The notes beneath the pieces were generated by a model. It saw only the letters and a list, made by a program, of their open reading frames with translations. It was not told where the DNA came from and searched no databases. A stretch of 64,000 nucleotides of DNA from Gracilaria domingensis (taxonomy: Eukaryota > Rhodophyta > Florideophyceae > Gracilariales > Gracilariaceae), in the NCBI GenBank assembly GCA_022539475.1, contig VCMS01000070.1:1-64000 (forward strand). Reading direction: 5' to 3'. Below are positions 1 through 10,776 of this stretch, one piece after another (the first letter of the stretch is position 1; each line of letters opens with the position of its first letter). Made by a program: the position numbers and the translations under genes.

Positions 1-1165
1 CCTCTTTTGGTTCTGCCATCGCTCAACGTATTTCGAACACACCGCCGGTCACAGCAACAAAGTAAAGGTATTCTGCACAAAGTCAACAGAATCTCTCCAA
101 CGCCTCCATATTGCTCGGGTTCTGAATCCTGCACTCCTCCAACTCAGCGTGATTCAGAAACATGATTCGCGAATCCTCTTCTTTTCTGGCTTCAAACGTT
201 ATGAATTTGTCGGCCTTCAGAGCGAGCTCAAAGTCCCTCGTCGTGTACACAAGACGACTGTCAGCGTTCATCATATGTGCAAGAATGCGAAATGTCTCCC
301 CATCAAACCCGTTCTCTTCCCATACATCGTCAACCAGGAAGAGACAGGTGTGATTCACAAACCATTGCCTGGCCTTGTCCACAGCTTCCTGCAGTTTCTT
401 TCCACGTATAGTGTTCGCCAGCTTCGGGTTCCCCGTCTTCTCAACAATCTCCGCAATCTTTCCACTGAGATCAACCATCTTAGCATCCGCTCCCAGTTGC
501 ATAAACTGCACACCATCCGGGAACCTGCTTTTCACATCAGCCAAACTACTGTTCAGTCCCCGAAGCGCGCACGTCTTTCCAACTCCGCCCCGCCCGGCAG
601 CCACAACCGCCAGCACTTTGTGTTCCGATGTTCGCAGTACGGCTGCCTTGAGCTTTCCCTCAGACGTCTGCGATGATTCGTAATCCAGAGTGAGTCGTGG
701 AGGATTGGGCGGCACGGTTCCATGTTTCAAAAAGTGGAGGTCAGATTGTGCCAAATCATGACCCTCTGTAACCGCCACTTCTCCATCTCTTACAAACTCT
801 TCAAACTTCTCCACAGTGCTCTCGACTTCGGTCAGGGTTTGATTTGCGGGCTGTACTCGATGCAATAGCGTAGCACTCGCAACGTCTGGCGCTAGCTTGA
901 CACACCTTTCCCTCGCCTGCTGCAACCTAGTTCTCCAAGTGCACAGCATATGAGACGAAGAGTGTTCTTCACTTGACTCGCTGATCCAACCTTCAACGCG
1001 GTGCAAATGTTGATCGAGCAGTTGTTGAACGTGTCTCAATCTTTCGCGGTTGCGCGAGGCCAGGTCGTGGTGGCGAACAGGGGCTTTGAGTTTGTCCTCC
1101 ACGTACATGAGAGCGGCTGGCACCGCGGCTGCGACTGCAGCGGCCGCGGAGACTGGCTCTGCCAT
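1..1165 (-). CDS. NB-ARC–WD40 NLR copy A, 5' part (runs off the window)
   Basis: This is the 5' third of an NLR-type ATPase whose remainder lies left of the window. I place the start at the ATG at 1165, because the reading MAEPVSAA is shared with every paralogue although the frame is open further upstream. Visible parts are an N-terminal helical domain, the P-loop GRGGVGKT, kinase-2 LFLVDDVW and a TTRD motif. The frame agrees with copy B down to about position 105. There one base is missing from a CTCC run relative to B, and further small length differences follow to base 1. The copy is therefore either decaying or poorly sequenced at the contig edge. It is closest to copy C, sharing the AAAAVAAA leader and an HLHRVEGW segment. 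Identity as an NB-ARC protein is secure; integrity is not. Confidence 0.85.
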
Positions 1166-3523
1166 GGGAAGGTTGGGCTGATGTGAATGAGCTAAACTCG
1201 AAAGTAGCAGCGGTAACGCGCGCGCCGTGCTACAGCTGTTCGTGATACCGGGACACGTTCTTTCCGAAAAGCGGAACGGGGCACAAGAACTTGTAGGGGA
1301 TCGATTGCGCGAGCGACAACGTCTGACGACGAATGAGCTAAATTTATTCGACGGTGCGAGCCAGGTGCGCGAGATCGCAATAGTGACCAATCTGCCACAT
1401 TAGAAATGCAATGGGAGGCGGTTCGCAGAAGGACCGAGAGATGAGTGGAGAGAACGAGAAACTGATAGAGACGGGTGGCCTGATGAGATTTGGAGATATG
1501 GAGATGTGGAGGTGGTGGCAGTTGACAGCACAGTAATGGCACTTGCGCGTTGCTGTCATGCGATGGTGCGATGCGCTCGGCCGCGAACGAAGCCTCTGAT
1601 ATTGCATTTTGTGACTGGAAGTATGGTGCAGCGCCGTCACACAGAGCGTTCTAACGCAAGCCGGTGCGCCATGCTCAGCACCGCTGCTGGGGCTCATTGT
1701 CTTGCTGTGGGGCCCCACATGCAACGGTTGCGTTACTCGGCTGACCAGGAAAGTGCTTTGTTCGTTTGGCAGTGGGCGGAGAAGCGGCTAAAGTGGAAGA
1801 AGAAGCAAGTGAGCAACGACAGGGCGGCTGCCCTAATTGGGTACTCGAAGGCGTCCAACTGACATTGTCTGGGAGAAGTTGAAGACGTATGCTTCGGTCA
1901 TCATGGCGCAGCGATATGAGGAACACACCAGGGCTGGAACGCACGCTCTGCATCCGGGATGCGCGTGAAAGGTACCTTTGGTAACGAAGACGATGGTGCT
2001 TGGCGGGGGATGCTTGACTGTCAAACATGAACTGGTGGCAAGACTGCGACACGTGCCAACCGCGGCGAGCTACGTGTTCCTGTGTGCCATGTGGCGCGTT
2101 GCGCTCACGCCAATCAAGCGCCGGCAACAAACGCGCTCGCCGAGTATGTCGAGAAAGCGCAACCCGCGCGCCACGCCCAGCACGTGGCCACGCGTCTCTC
2201 CCGAACGAGCGGAGCGCTCGCCCGCATCGGCGTGTGGGTGGCGCGTGCCGCGCGTGCCGTGGCGGCGGCCGGCGCAGTCGGCGGTGCGGAGCGTCGCGGC
2301 GATGCGCGACACACGCGAGCGGCGGGCGGCCACGCGCGGGTGGCGAGCAGCGCGCAGCCGCCAACGGCGCGCTGCGCCGCGACGCGCAGTAAGGGAGCTC
2401 TCGTTCGTAAATCGTCGCAAGTGTGTGCAGCCATCCCTTGCAAGGTGGCTGCATACACGCAAATGTTGGGAGGCAATTGCGCGTTTTGGTGGTTTCGAGC
2501 CGTCAATTTTTCTCTTCTGCAATTGCACTCCGTGTCTTCCCCCATCGCTCGCGTCTCCGCACATGGCGCAACCCCTTCCTCGTGTCTGCCAGTACGACAT
2601 GTGCAACGGTGCCCTTGAATGGTGGCATTCATGTCTGCGCGCAAGCCACACCGCCACTCCACGCCCAGCGCGGAGGACCAATTTTTGTTTCTGACAGAGT
2701 GCCACCATAGCTGAGTGGTTGTCGGCGTGGGCCGAGTCATGTCGCCGACGCACAAAAAGGATATCAAGATGCGCACTTGTTTGCCAGACAGTTGAAAATC
2801 GATGCAGTCATCCACTTTGAGCAGAACTGTTGACAAGACAAGAACTCATTCGCAGTGCGCCTGAGTTGGTATCATCTACTTTAATATGTTTGAGGGTTAG
2901 CGCTTCGCAGAACAGAATCGAAAGTGCATCGCATCCAGGTATAGTAAAACAGGAAGCGTGGCCAGGCTTCCAGTCTGGACTGCGAAATGAGCTCATGTGG
3001 TCGAGCTTACCGTCACTCTATTCCTCTGATGATTGCAGCTCCTCGAAAGACACGGGTCTCTATATCAGAGCTCAAATCCTTGTGGGTCGCTCCCCTCTTT
3101 CTTCTGCAACTCAAGTACTCTTTTTTTTTATTCTTTTACGGCTAATCGAAGCTTTACGACCTTCTCGATGAATTCAATGATGCATGTGTGTCTGAGGTTT
3201 GCTCTATGATTTAGGTGGCATCAATTGGAAGTCGACCTCTGCCACACCCTGTTTCAGCAAGCTCCGTTGCACTCGTTCTGTTTTGGCGTTGTTTGGCCGT
3301 CCGTTTGTACACGCACGCTCCAACGGGTATGGGGTGATACGACTGTGCGTTGCGCACATTGGGCAGGCAGCTGAGGCAAGCTTGGCGACGTGAGGCGGTG
3401 CTTTGACGTAAATGCGTTGAGAAAAAGATGGCGCTGTGATCAGGCGCGCAATGCGTGAAAGGATGAGTTTGATGTTTTTGTTCGTGGCGATTCTTTTATA
3501 TGGGGATGTGACAAAACAAACGA
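1166..3523. repeat. Spacer X1, segmentally duplicated intergenic unit
   Basis: This is the intergenic block between the start of copy A and the stop of copy B. It recurs almost base for base at 47924-50301 (X2) and 61807-64000 (X3). It holds a very GC-rich core (about 2150-2390), a variable run of CGTGCCGCG units near 2255 (fewer here than in X2), a small hairpin near 2430 where a ten-base stretch recurs inverted, and an AT-rich end with a T-run at about 3120. The open frames inside are Arg/Ala/His-rich, lie on both strands and have no recognisable domain, so I call no gene. It must carry the promoter of A and the terminator of B, but I could not place either. Confidence 0.85.
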
Positions 3524-6500
3524 TCATTGCTGCAGAAGACAAAATCGCAAACTTTTGCCGCGATTGAGCCGTGAGTCGATGAAGAAGCCAAACTGGTAGC
3601 GGCGGCAGGAGTGCTCGGATGTGCCAAGCCACAGCTTGCCCTTGTGCGAGACGTCGAACTGCAGCGTTGTTGACCGCTGCCACCACAGCGGCAGCTGGTG
3701 CGGCGCCGGGTGCGGCACGCACGTGTCGTCGTGCAGGCTGCACAGCTGCGGGGAGTGATACTCGAGCATCACATCGACAGCGGCGGCGCGCAGCGACACG
3801 AAGCTCGGCCTACTCGCGAGCGCGAAGCGGTGCGTGGCCACGCGCTGCGCCACGTCCCACACGAGCAACACGTTCTCAAGGTGTGCCGCCGCCACTCGCG
3901 CGCCGTCGTCGGACACTGCCACGCAATCGACGAACTTGTGCTCCGGGTGCGCGCGCAGCGCGTCGCCGACAGCGGTGCCGCGGCGCGTGTCCCACACGCG
4001 CACGTCGCCGTCATGGTCGCCCGACGCGGCGCGCGAGCCGTCGGCGCACAGCGCCACGCACCACACGCCGCCACTGTGGCCGAGCAGCGCGTCGCACACG
4101 GCGGCGCCGGAGCGCACGTCCCACACGCGCACCGCACGGTCGTCCCCGCCGGACGCGAGCCGCCGCGCGTCCGCGCTGAACGACAGAGCCCCCACCCATG
4201 AGTGCGCGCGCAGCACCTGCGGCCGCAGCGCGCCGCTGGCGCCGTCCCACAGCCGCACCGCCCCGTCCCATGACCCCGTCGCAATCCACCGCCCGTCCGC
4301 GCTCACGCACACACACGCAATCGCCTCCTCGTGCGCGTCCTCACCGCGGCTGCCGCTCTCCGCCTGCGCGCCCCTCACATCCCACACTCGAACGCTTCCT
4401 TCATTCATCCCGGCAAGCCCGACAGAGCCGTCTTCACTAGCGCCCACGAAAAAGACACCACCACCCCCCATACCCGCTTGTATCACGCCACTTTCGCTCC
4501 CATGCTCCCACACGCCATACGCTCCGTTAAGTGCACCCCACAAAACCAGTTTCCCATCTTGGCTGAACGCTACGCTATTCACATAAATTCCGGCTTCAAC
4601 AGAGTTCAAGTAACTTCCGCTCTCAGCGTCCAGCACTTCAATCATTCCACGAAACGATCCCGTTACAATCAGTTCCCCATTTCCACTGAATGCCACACTT
4701 ACCACAGAATAATCATTTCGTGCCCGCGCCTCACATATCTTTTCGCCGCTCTCTGCGTCCCATACGTAAACTCCACCCTTTTCCAACCCACAACACACCT
4801 TCCTTCCCGTCGAGCTCACAGCAACGCACACGACATTCCCTTCCTTCCCACTCACAAGTTCCCGAGCAGTGCCATCGCCCTGCAGGTCCCACGTTACCAC
4901 ATTGCCAACATCTCGCAGCCCACATGCAACCCATCTCGAATACTCGCTCAAACAAATGCAAATAATACTTCCTGCAGTCTTTCCAATACTAGTCTCCACG
5001 TCCTTCTCAACGTCCCACATCTTCACATTATCATCAGCGTCCACATACACAACCATTCGTCCATCTCTCGACAACGCAGCGACTCTATTCCAATGCCTTC
5101 CTGTCTTTCTTCCAAAACGGTTTAGACTGCCGTGCGTTAAGTTGTACTTCACTATTTCCAACTTCTCACGATACGAGACCAAGATTGTCAACTCACTCTT
5201 ATGCTTTTGAATACACAATACGAACCCCTTCACTTGTATGCTCTCCAAATCAGCGCCCCCAGCAGCCGTCAGGAACCCTTCTTCCGCTCTCAACCATGCT
5301 TCTTCTCTCTTCTCTGCAATCTCCGCAACTTGCTCCAAAAACTCACGCGTCGTCTTACACTTCTTTGAATGCGTTATCAGTCGTCCATACAGCTGGAACC
5401 ACACCTCCCGTGGGTTTCTTGACACTGCGTCCTGGCTTAGTCTCGCCGCCTGTGCAATTACTTCCAGTGCCCTCTTCTTCTCTTCCTTCCTTTCCATGCT
5501 TGAACGACCGAGTGCTGTTTGCCCATTTGAAACTTCACTCTCAACAGCAAAGATTCCACTCTCTGTAAGACGCTTCGCTATCCATTCAGGCTTCAATACC
5601 AGCCAAACCAATTCTTCATCTTCTCCGGCGTCCTTGAGAAGTCGACAAACGTTGCTCTCCAGATACCCATCTCTGTCTTCCACACCCCACCATTCTCGTC
5701 TTCTGCATTCCTTCATACAGTCTACAACCGGTGCGTCTTCCACAACTGCTGCATTCTGGGCAACAACGGCCCCACTCTTGTTCGGTTTCCAACAGCAAAC
5801 TTTCCTAAACTTCATCCAAATCCTGCTCTTCTCACCCCCAGCAGCTCCTAAACTATTCGGAACCACTTCGGATACCCTCTCAACTTCAGTACTGTCATCT
5901 CCAATGTACTCATTCAATAATCGCTTAATGTACCTGCGCTTCTCATCTCCCGAATCATGACGCAACACATCCAAAATGTCGTCATGCACACGCAGCACCT
6001 TCTTCTTCCCTCGAATCGCAATCTCCACCACAGCCACCGAGTCTAGAGCTTCCATCACCTTCACAGCCTCACTTGCCTTACTCAATCCCCAAAGCTTCTG
6101 CAGCATCGAGACAGGTACTTCCTGCTGCTTCTCCAGCACACACAATGTTCGAAGCATTTCCCGAATCGAGTACGTAAAAGGCTTTCCTGACTCCGTCTCT
6201 CCTTTCCATCGACGCTCAAGTACTGACATCGAAGTATCAACCACGTTCCTTATCGCACCGTAACCGAGCCAGTGTTCCGTAACCAGTGACTTCTTTGTGG
6301 TCTTCAACTCTTCATGATACATACTCAGTGCATCCTCTTTTGGTCCTGCCATTCGCGTCACGTACTTTCGAACACCGGCACCGGTCACAGCCAAAAGTAA
6401 AGGTATTCCTGCACAAGTCGACAGAATCTCCTCCAACGCCTCCATATTGCTCGGGTTCTGAATCCTGCACTCCTCCAACTCAGCGTGATTCAGAAACATG

Positions 6501-7501
6501 ATTCGCGAATCCTCTTCTTTTCTGGCTTCAAACGTTATGAATTTGTCGGCCTTCAGAGCGAGCTCAAAGTCCCTCGTCGTGTACACAAGACGACTGTCAG
6601 CGTTCATCATATGTGCAAGAATGCGAAATGTCTCTCCATCAAACCCGTTCTCCTCCCATACATCATCAACCAGGAAGAGACATGTGTGGTTCACAAACCA
6701 TTGCCTGGCCTTGTCCACAGCTTCCTGCAGTTTCCTTCCACGAATAGTTTTCGCGAGCTTCGGGTTCCCCGTCTTTTCAACAATCCCCGCAATCTTTCCA
6801 CTGAGATCAACCATCTTAGCATCCGCTCCCAGTTGCATAAACTGCACACCATCCGGGAACCTGCTTTTCACATCAGCCAAACTACTGTTCAGTCCCCGAA
6901 GCGCGCACGTCTTTCCAACTCCGCCCCGCCCTGCAGCCACAACCGCCAGCACTTTGTGCTCGGATGTTTGCAGTACCGCTGCCTTGAGCTTTCCTTCAGA
7001 CGTCTGCCGAGATTCGTAATCCAGAGTGAGTCGTGGTGGATTGGGCGGCACGGTTCCATGTTTCAAAAAGTGGAGGTCAGATTGTGCCAAATCATCACCC
7101 TCTGTAACCGCCACTTCTCTCTCTCTTACAAACTCTTCAAACTTTTCCACGGTGCTCTGGACTTCGGTCAGGGTTTGGTTTGCGGGCTGTACTCGATGCA
7201 ATAGCGTAGCACTCGCAACGTCTGGCGCTAGCTCGACACACCTTTCCCTCGCCTGCTGCAACCTAGTTCTCCAAGTGCGCAGCATATGAGACGAAGAGTG
7301 TTCTTCACTTGACTCGTTGATCCAACTTTCAACCTGTTGAAAATGTTGATCGAGCAGTTGTTGAACGCGTCTCAATCTTTCGCGGTTGCGCGAGGCCAGG
7401 TCGTGGTGGCGAACAGGGGCTTTGAGTTTGTCCTCCACGTACATGAGAGCGGCTGGCGCCGCCCCTGCGATCGAAGCGGCCGCGGAGACTGGCTCTGCCA
7501 T
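3524..7501 (-). CDS. NB-ARC–WD40 NLR-type protein, copy B (intact, 1325 aa)
   Basis: An intracellular STAND-class ATPase receptor, the reference copy of the cluster. Residues 1-150 are helical, starting with an Ala-rich stretch. NB-ARC follows: P-loop GRGGVGKT at 191-198, kinase-2 LFLVDDVW at 275-282, TTRD at 308-311, and a GLPL-like GIPLLLA at 365-371. A winged-helix region at about 440-517 ends in an MHD-like VHD at 504-506. A Glu/Lys-rich linker leads to about ten WD repeats at roughly 800-1230 (KMWDV, VYVWDA, VRVWDV, VRLWDG and others) and a 95-residue tail. No LRRs are present. In such proteins the repeats sense a ligand and the ATPase switches oligomerisation (family knowledge); the ligand here is unknown. 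The last WD repeats (3.7-4.4 kb) are far more GC-rich than the 5' two thirds. No introns are needed. Confidence 0.93.
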   Translation of the reverse strand: MAEPVSAAASIAGAAPAALMYVEDKLKAPVRHHDLASRNRERLRRVQQLLDQHFQQVESWINESSEEHSSSHMLRTWRTRLQQARERCVELAPDVASATLLHRVQPANQTLTEVQSTVEKFEEFVREREVAVTEGDDLAQSDLHFLKHGTVPPNPPRLTLDYESRQTSEGKLKAAVLQTSEHKVLAVVAAGRGGVGKTCALRGLNSSLADVKSRFPDGVQFMQLGADAKMVDLSGKIAGIVEKTGNPKLAKTIRGRKLQEAVDKARQWFVNHTCLFLVDDVWEENGFDGETFRILAHMMNADSRLVYTTRDFELALKADKFITFEARKEEDSRIMFLNHAELEECRIQNPSNMEALEEILSTCAGIPLLLAVTGAGVRKYVTRMAGPKEDALSMYHEELKTTKKSLVTEHWLGYGAIRNVVDTSMSVLERRWKGETESGKPFTYSIREMLRTLCVLEKQQEVPVSMLQKLWGLSKASEAVKVMEALDSVAVVEIAIRGKKKVLRVHDDILDVLRHDSGDEKRRYIKRLLNEYIGDDSTEVERVSEVVPNSLGAAGGEKSRIWMKFRKVCCWKPNKSGAVVAQNAAVVEDAPVVDCMKECRRREWWGVEDRDGYLESNVCRLLKDAGEDEELVWLVLKPEWIAKRLTESGIFAVESEVSNGQTALGRSSMERKEEKKRALEVIAQAARLSQDAVSRNPREVWFQLYGRLITHSKKCKTTREFLEQVAEIAEKREEAWLRAEEGFLTAAGGADLESIQVKGFVLCIQKHKSELTILVSYREKLEIVKYNLTHGSLNRFGRKTGRHWNRVAALSRDGRMVVYVDADDNVKMWDVEKDVETSIGKTAGSIICICLSEYSRWVACGLRDVGNVVTWDLQGDGTARELVSGKEGNVVCVAVSSTGRKVCCGLEKGGVYVWDAESGEKICEARARNDYSVVSVAFSGNGELIVTGSFRGMIEVLDAESGSYLNSVEAGIYVNSVAFSQDGKLVLWGALNGAYGVWEHGSESGVIQAGMGGGGVFFVGASEDGSVGLAGMNEGSVRVWDVRGAQAESGSRGEDAHEEAIACVCVSADGRWIATGSWDGAVRLWDGASGALRPQVLRAHSWVGALSFSADARRLASGGDDRAVRVWDVRSGAAVCDALLGHSGGVWCVALCADGSRAASGDHDGDVRVWDTRRGTAVGDALRAHPEHKFVDCVAVSDDGARVAAAHLENVLLVWDVAQRVATHRFALASRPSFVSLRAAAVDVMLEYHSPQLCSLHDDTCVPHPAPHQLPLWWQRSTTLQFDVSHKGKLWLGTSEHSCRRYQFGFFIDSRLNRGKSLRFCLLQQ

Positions 7502-8035
7502 GGGAAGGTTGAGCTAATGTAGTGGGCCAAACTCGAAAGTAGCAGCGGTAAGAGGCGCAGTGTGCGACGGGTGCTTGTGATACCGAGACGAGGAACGTTG
7601 GACGTCACGTCGAATAAGCTGGATTTATTCGACGGTGCGAGCCAGAGGCGTAAGATCGCCATAGTGGCCAATCTGTGAACATCGGAAATGCGCCGAGAGG
7701 CGGTTTGCGGACAGATGGAAAAACTGATGGACACGAGTGATCGACAGCAAAGACTATCTGGCCTGAGTTGGAAGCCCAAGCGAGGTTTTGAGATGTTCCT
7801 AGTTGTCCTACAGCAAGGGCACTTGCGCATTGCTGTCATGCAATCTGGGCGTGTGCAGATGTACACGAATACGTCGTCATCCATCGTTGCCAGATGTGGC
7901 ACGTCGGAATTGATCGCTAATGTCCAGATCCTGCCTTTTGTCATAAAGAAAACTGTTCATGTTGACGAATGCAGGCTGGCTACTTGAGCCCGTAAACTGT
8001 GCCCATCTGCACATCATACAACGCCCCGGGCCCTA
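7502..8035. other. 5' flank of NLR copy B
   Basis: This upstream region is homologous to the flank of copy D (54330-54960) but differs from the X spacers except in the first 150 bases or so. No coding potential is convincing. It presumably contains the promoter of copy B. Recognisable homology to the copy D flank fades near 8030. Confidence 0.6.
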
Positions 8036-8810
8036 ATGTTTCAAGCTCAAAAGAGAAACGTATTTGTGTAGCTCATTTTCGCTCCTTTCCACGAATACGT
8101 CCTTCGGGCGTCCCCCGGCGTGACTAAATCGCAAAACGCACATGTGCGTTGGGCAAGCCAGCCCAAACGCGGGAGAGGGCGGGAAATCCAACATTACCTG
8201 CCATAAGAACCGTCATATTTCCCACAGTGTCACTACACAACAAACACCTATACGCTACACTGTACCCGCTACAGTATGCGAGCAACAGCTATTGAGAACC
8301 CACTACTTGACGGGTCACACTGTAAGAAGTCGGACGCAGACTTCTAAAGTAGTCCGTGCAAAAACGATTTCAATCACGCCTGGACAGCGAGATTTTGCGA
8401 GAATTCGTGAAAATCTCGAAGGCCAGCAAAGGGCTCTCAGTGCCGCAGCAAATGCTTCTCGCTACTACAGTCGGCACATTCGCGACGGCGCCGCCGTTTT
8501 TTCATTCAGCACCCCAACGCCTCTCCGCAGCGCGCGCTGCCGATCGCGTTCGCGCGTCGACTGCATCACGTCAAAGCCTTTCTACTGCGCCCCTTGTGGC
8601 GCCCGCGCTCACTACCCCACCAGTCTCTGGCATCAAGGGCGCCCTCAAGCGCATGCTCGGTTCCAATGCTGAGCCGCTCTCCCGACGACGACGGACTGTA
8701 ATCTTCGCGATGATAACGAGCGCAGCTTCGACGCAAGCGCCGGCGACCATCGCGAATCGCCGTTCAGCAACAGCGGCGCCACGCGCCAAGCTCACTATCT
8801 TCACCGGCCG
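8036..8810. other. No gene recognised
   Basis: An unremarkable stretch that becomes GC-rich towards its right end. Plus-strand frames from about 8356 are open but rich in Ala, Arg, Ser and Pro and match no domain I know. They could be a 5' exon of the scramblase-like gene that follows; I cannot support that. Confidence 0.4.
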
Positions 8811-9275
8811 AGCGCCCGGACCGCGCCACGTTCACCCCGCCCGCATGTTCGCCGGGCTTCTCCGCCGCAGTGGCCACCTGTACGTGTCATGGCGCTGTCT
8901 CACCTCGCTCTCGCGCGCCGCATCGCGCCGACTGGGAGCCGCCGCTCGCCCCACCGCGCGCGCAGCCTTGCGCGTCGCCGCGCCGCGACAAGCGCGCACG
9001 CTGTGCGACGCCCCTGACGCGCCACCGCTGCTATCGTCACCCGTCGAGCGCCCGGACCGCGCCACGTCCGCCCCGCCCGCATGTCCACCGCGCTTTCCCG
9101 CCGCAGCCGCCACCTGTACGCGTCATGGCGCTGAATCGCCTCGCTCTCGCGCGCCGCATCGCGCCGACTGAGCGCCGCCGCTCGCCTCACCGCGCGCGCA
9201 GCCCCGCGCGTCGCTGCGCCGCGCCGAGCGTGCGCGCTGTGCGACGCCGCTGACGCGCCGCCGCTGTTTAAGCCG
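8811..9275. repeat. 236 bp GC-rich tandem duplication
   Basis: Two copies of a 236 bp unit sit head to tail. The unit begins agcgcccggaccgcgccac at 8811 and again at 9047, and the second copy decays near 9275. The copies differ at scattered positions. The block lies directly upstream of the scramblase-like sequence and may be its 5' region. Confidence 0.75.
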
Positions 9276-9289
9276 CGCGCGCTGCGCGC

Positions 9290-9723
9290 CGCCTGGCGCG
9301 CAGCTCGTGCTGTCGCCACTGGCGCTCGTCGTCACGGGCTAGTACGAGTGGGGCAACATTCTGCTCGGCTTTGAGCAGGCCGAAAAGTACTCTATCCGCG
9401 CCGCGCCGCGCCGCCACGTCGTGGGCTACATCGCGAAGGTATGTTGCAGTTGCTTGTTCTCAGCAGTGTCTGTCCGTCGTGCTAACCGTGTATGTGTGCG
9501 TTCGCGCGCAAACAGGAGGGCTCGTAGGGGAGCATCGTCACCAGAGACGTGCTGCGCACGCGCCGCCCGTTCAAGACCACCGTGTTTGAGGGCGAGCAGA
9601 ACGTCATCTTTCGCATTCGCCGCCCGCTGTACCGAATCGCGTCCGGTCAGGGCTACTACCGCTGTGGCACAGTCGACACTGTTACGTTGATTGGAAAAGA
9701 AGCGGGCCCAACCGCTCTCACAC
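9290..9723 (+). pseudogene. Phospholipid scramblase-like gene fragment, cut by the gypsy element
   Basis: The plus strand from 9351 reads YEWGNILLGFEQAEKYSI, then VVGYIAK, then after a candidate intron RTRRPFKTTVF and FRIRRPLYRI. This spacing matches the N-terminal half of the Scramblase family, membrane proteins that move phospholipids between leaflets. A GT at 9439-9440 fits an intron ending at AG 9515 or AG 9527, with a branch-like ctaac at 9482. Only the later acceptor avoids an in-frame TAG. A second TAG lies just before the YEWGN codons and could also be the end of an intron. Downstream family motifs and the C-terminal membrane helix are absent. The frame meets the LTR element at 9724 and stays open for about 30 low-complexity codons beyond it. 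I favour a pseudogene; an alternatively spliced remnant is possible. Confidence 0.75.
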
Positions 9724-10697
9724 TGTGGGGCAAACTCGGAAGAGTGAAACCCACCAGACTGTCCGAAGGTCCGCTCTCGTGAGAGATGGCAGACCAGTGA
9801 CAGAGCCCTCTGTACCACCGTAACTCGGTTGTAAGGCCGAAGTGGCAACTGGCTATACCTACAGAGGTGATAGGCCACGTGGTGAGGAAACGATGAGAAA
9901 CTCCAGAGATGGGGTGGTATCGGCAACGATGAAACACGACCAACGACAGGTGTAGTCCCGAGAGGGAAAGCAACAGAAAACAACAACCAAACAACACCCA
10001 CACGCGACGGGTAGGGCCTCCTCGGCACTGTGCCCGGAGCGGGGCGAGATCCTCCAACGGTAATGCACGGGTTTCCGTAAACACGGCAAAACTCTATACA
10101 GAGTCGGATCACTTCGTAATGTAGTCCTATACCTCCTCGGTACGACCCTCAGGTCCCGACATCAACGACAGATGTTCCTCAAAGGTACCGAGAGGGTAGG
10201 ACCACCGTAACCAGACGTGGCTATACTCGCGAGAGTGATAACCCACGTAGGCGGTTGGCGCCAGAGCCTCACTCGTGTAGAGTCCACTCGGGAGAGCGCT
10301 ACTCGACAAAGAGTTCACTTAGAAGTGCTCGGGTTGACTTTACAAAGGTGCTCGCGACGACGAGGTCGAGCTCACCTAAGTAGGTCTAAACTAACTATGT
10401 ACACGTGGTGCACACCCGCAGGGGTCCGTACACGTGGCTAGCCCAGTGTCAGGCACCTCAGGCGCACTACCTATTGTCCCGTAATATGCACACACACGGT
10501 GGTGTAGTACACGCGTCCACCTAGCGGTATTGGCCAGCAATGGCAACCCTGATTACAGGTAACTGTGGGAAAGCCATTCCAAAAGTAACCGCCAAAATTG
10601 GGTCCAACTCATAACTCTTCGAGTGCATCCTCGTATCACTCCCCTGAGTATATGAGGCGCATCATCCTGATAACCACGCAAAATGCGTTGCTCTACA
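9724..10697 (-). repeat. 3' LTR of the gypsy element
   Basis: A 974 bp terminal repeat, identical to 20705-21678 apart from one base near 10624. It has TG/CA termini and lies next to the polypurine tract, which fixes it as the 3' LTR of a minus-strand element. Confidence 0.95.
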
Positions 10698-10711
10698 TCT
10701 CCCCCTCCTTA
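10698..10711 (-). other. Polypurine tract
   Basis: On the minus strand the bases next to the LTR read aaggagggggaga, an uninterrupted purine run in the position where plus-strand DNA synthesis is primed in LTR elements. Confidence 0.85.
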
Positions 10712-10776
10712 GAGCCGAGAACGACTTCGAGGCTGAAGTTTTGTGCGAAACGCAAGTACGTAAATACGTCACAATC

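Noticed and set aside
1978-2753. Overlapping frames on both strands in the GC-rich core of spacer X1
   Set aside because: Low-complexity Arg/Ala/His composition in all frames. Conservation between X1, X2 and X3 is explained by recent duplication, and X3 changes do not respect any frame.
3619-4440. Long plus-strand frames rich in Arg, Ala, Thr and Pro opposite the WD repeats
   Set aside because: They are shadows of GC-rich WD40 codons. The same shadows recur at 43988-44992 and 50343-51935, and none has a domain.
9656-10112. Minus-strand frames in the gypsy LTRs (repeated at 20604-21093)
   Set aside because: They lie within LTR sequence in both copies, have no domain, and are explained by the repeat itself.
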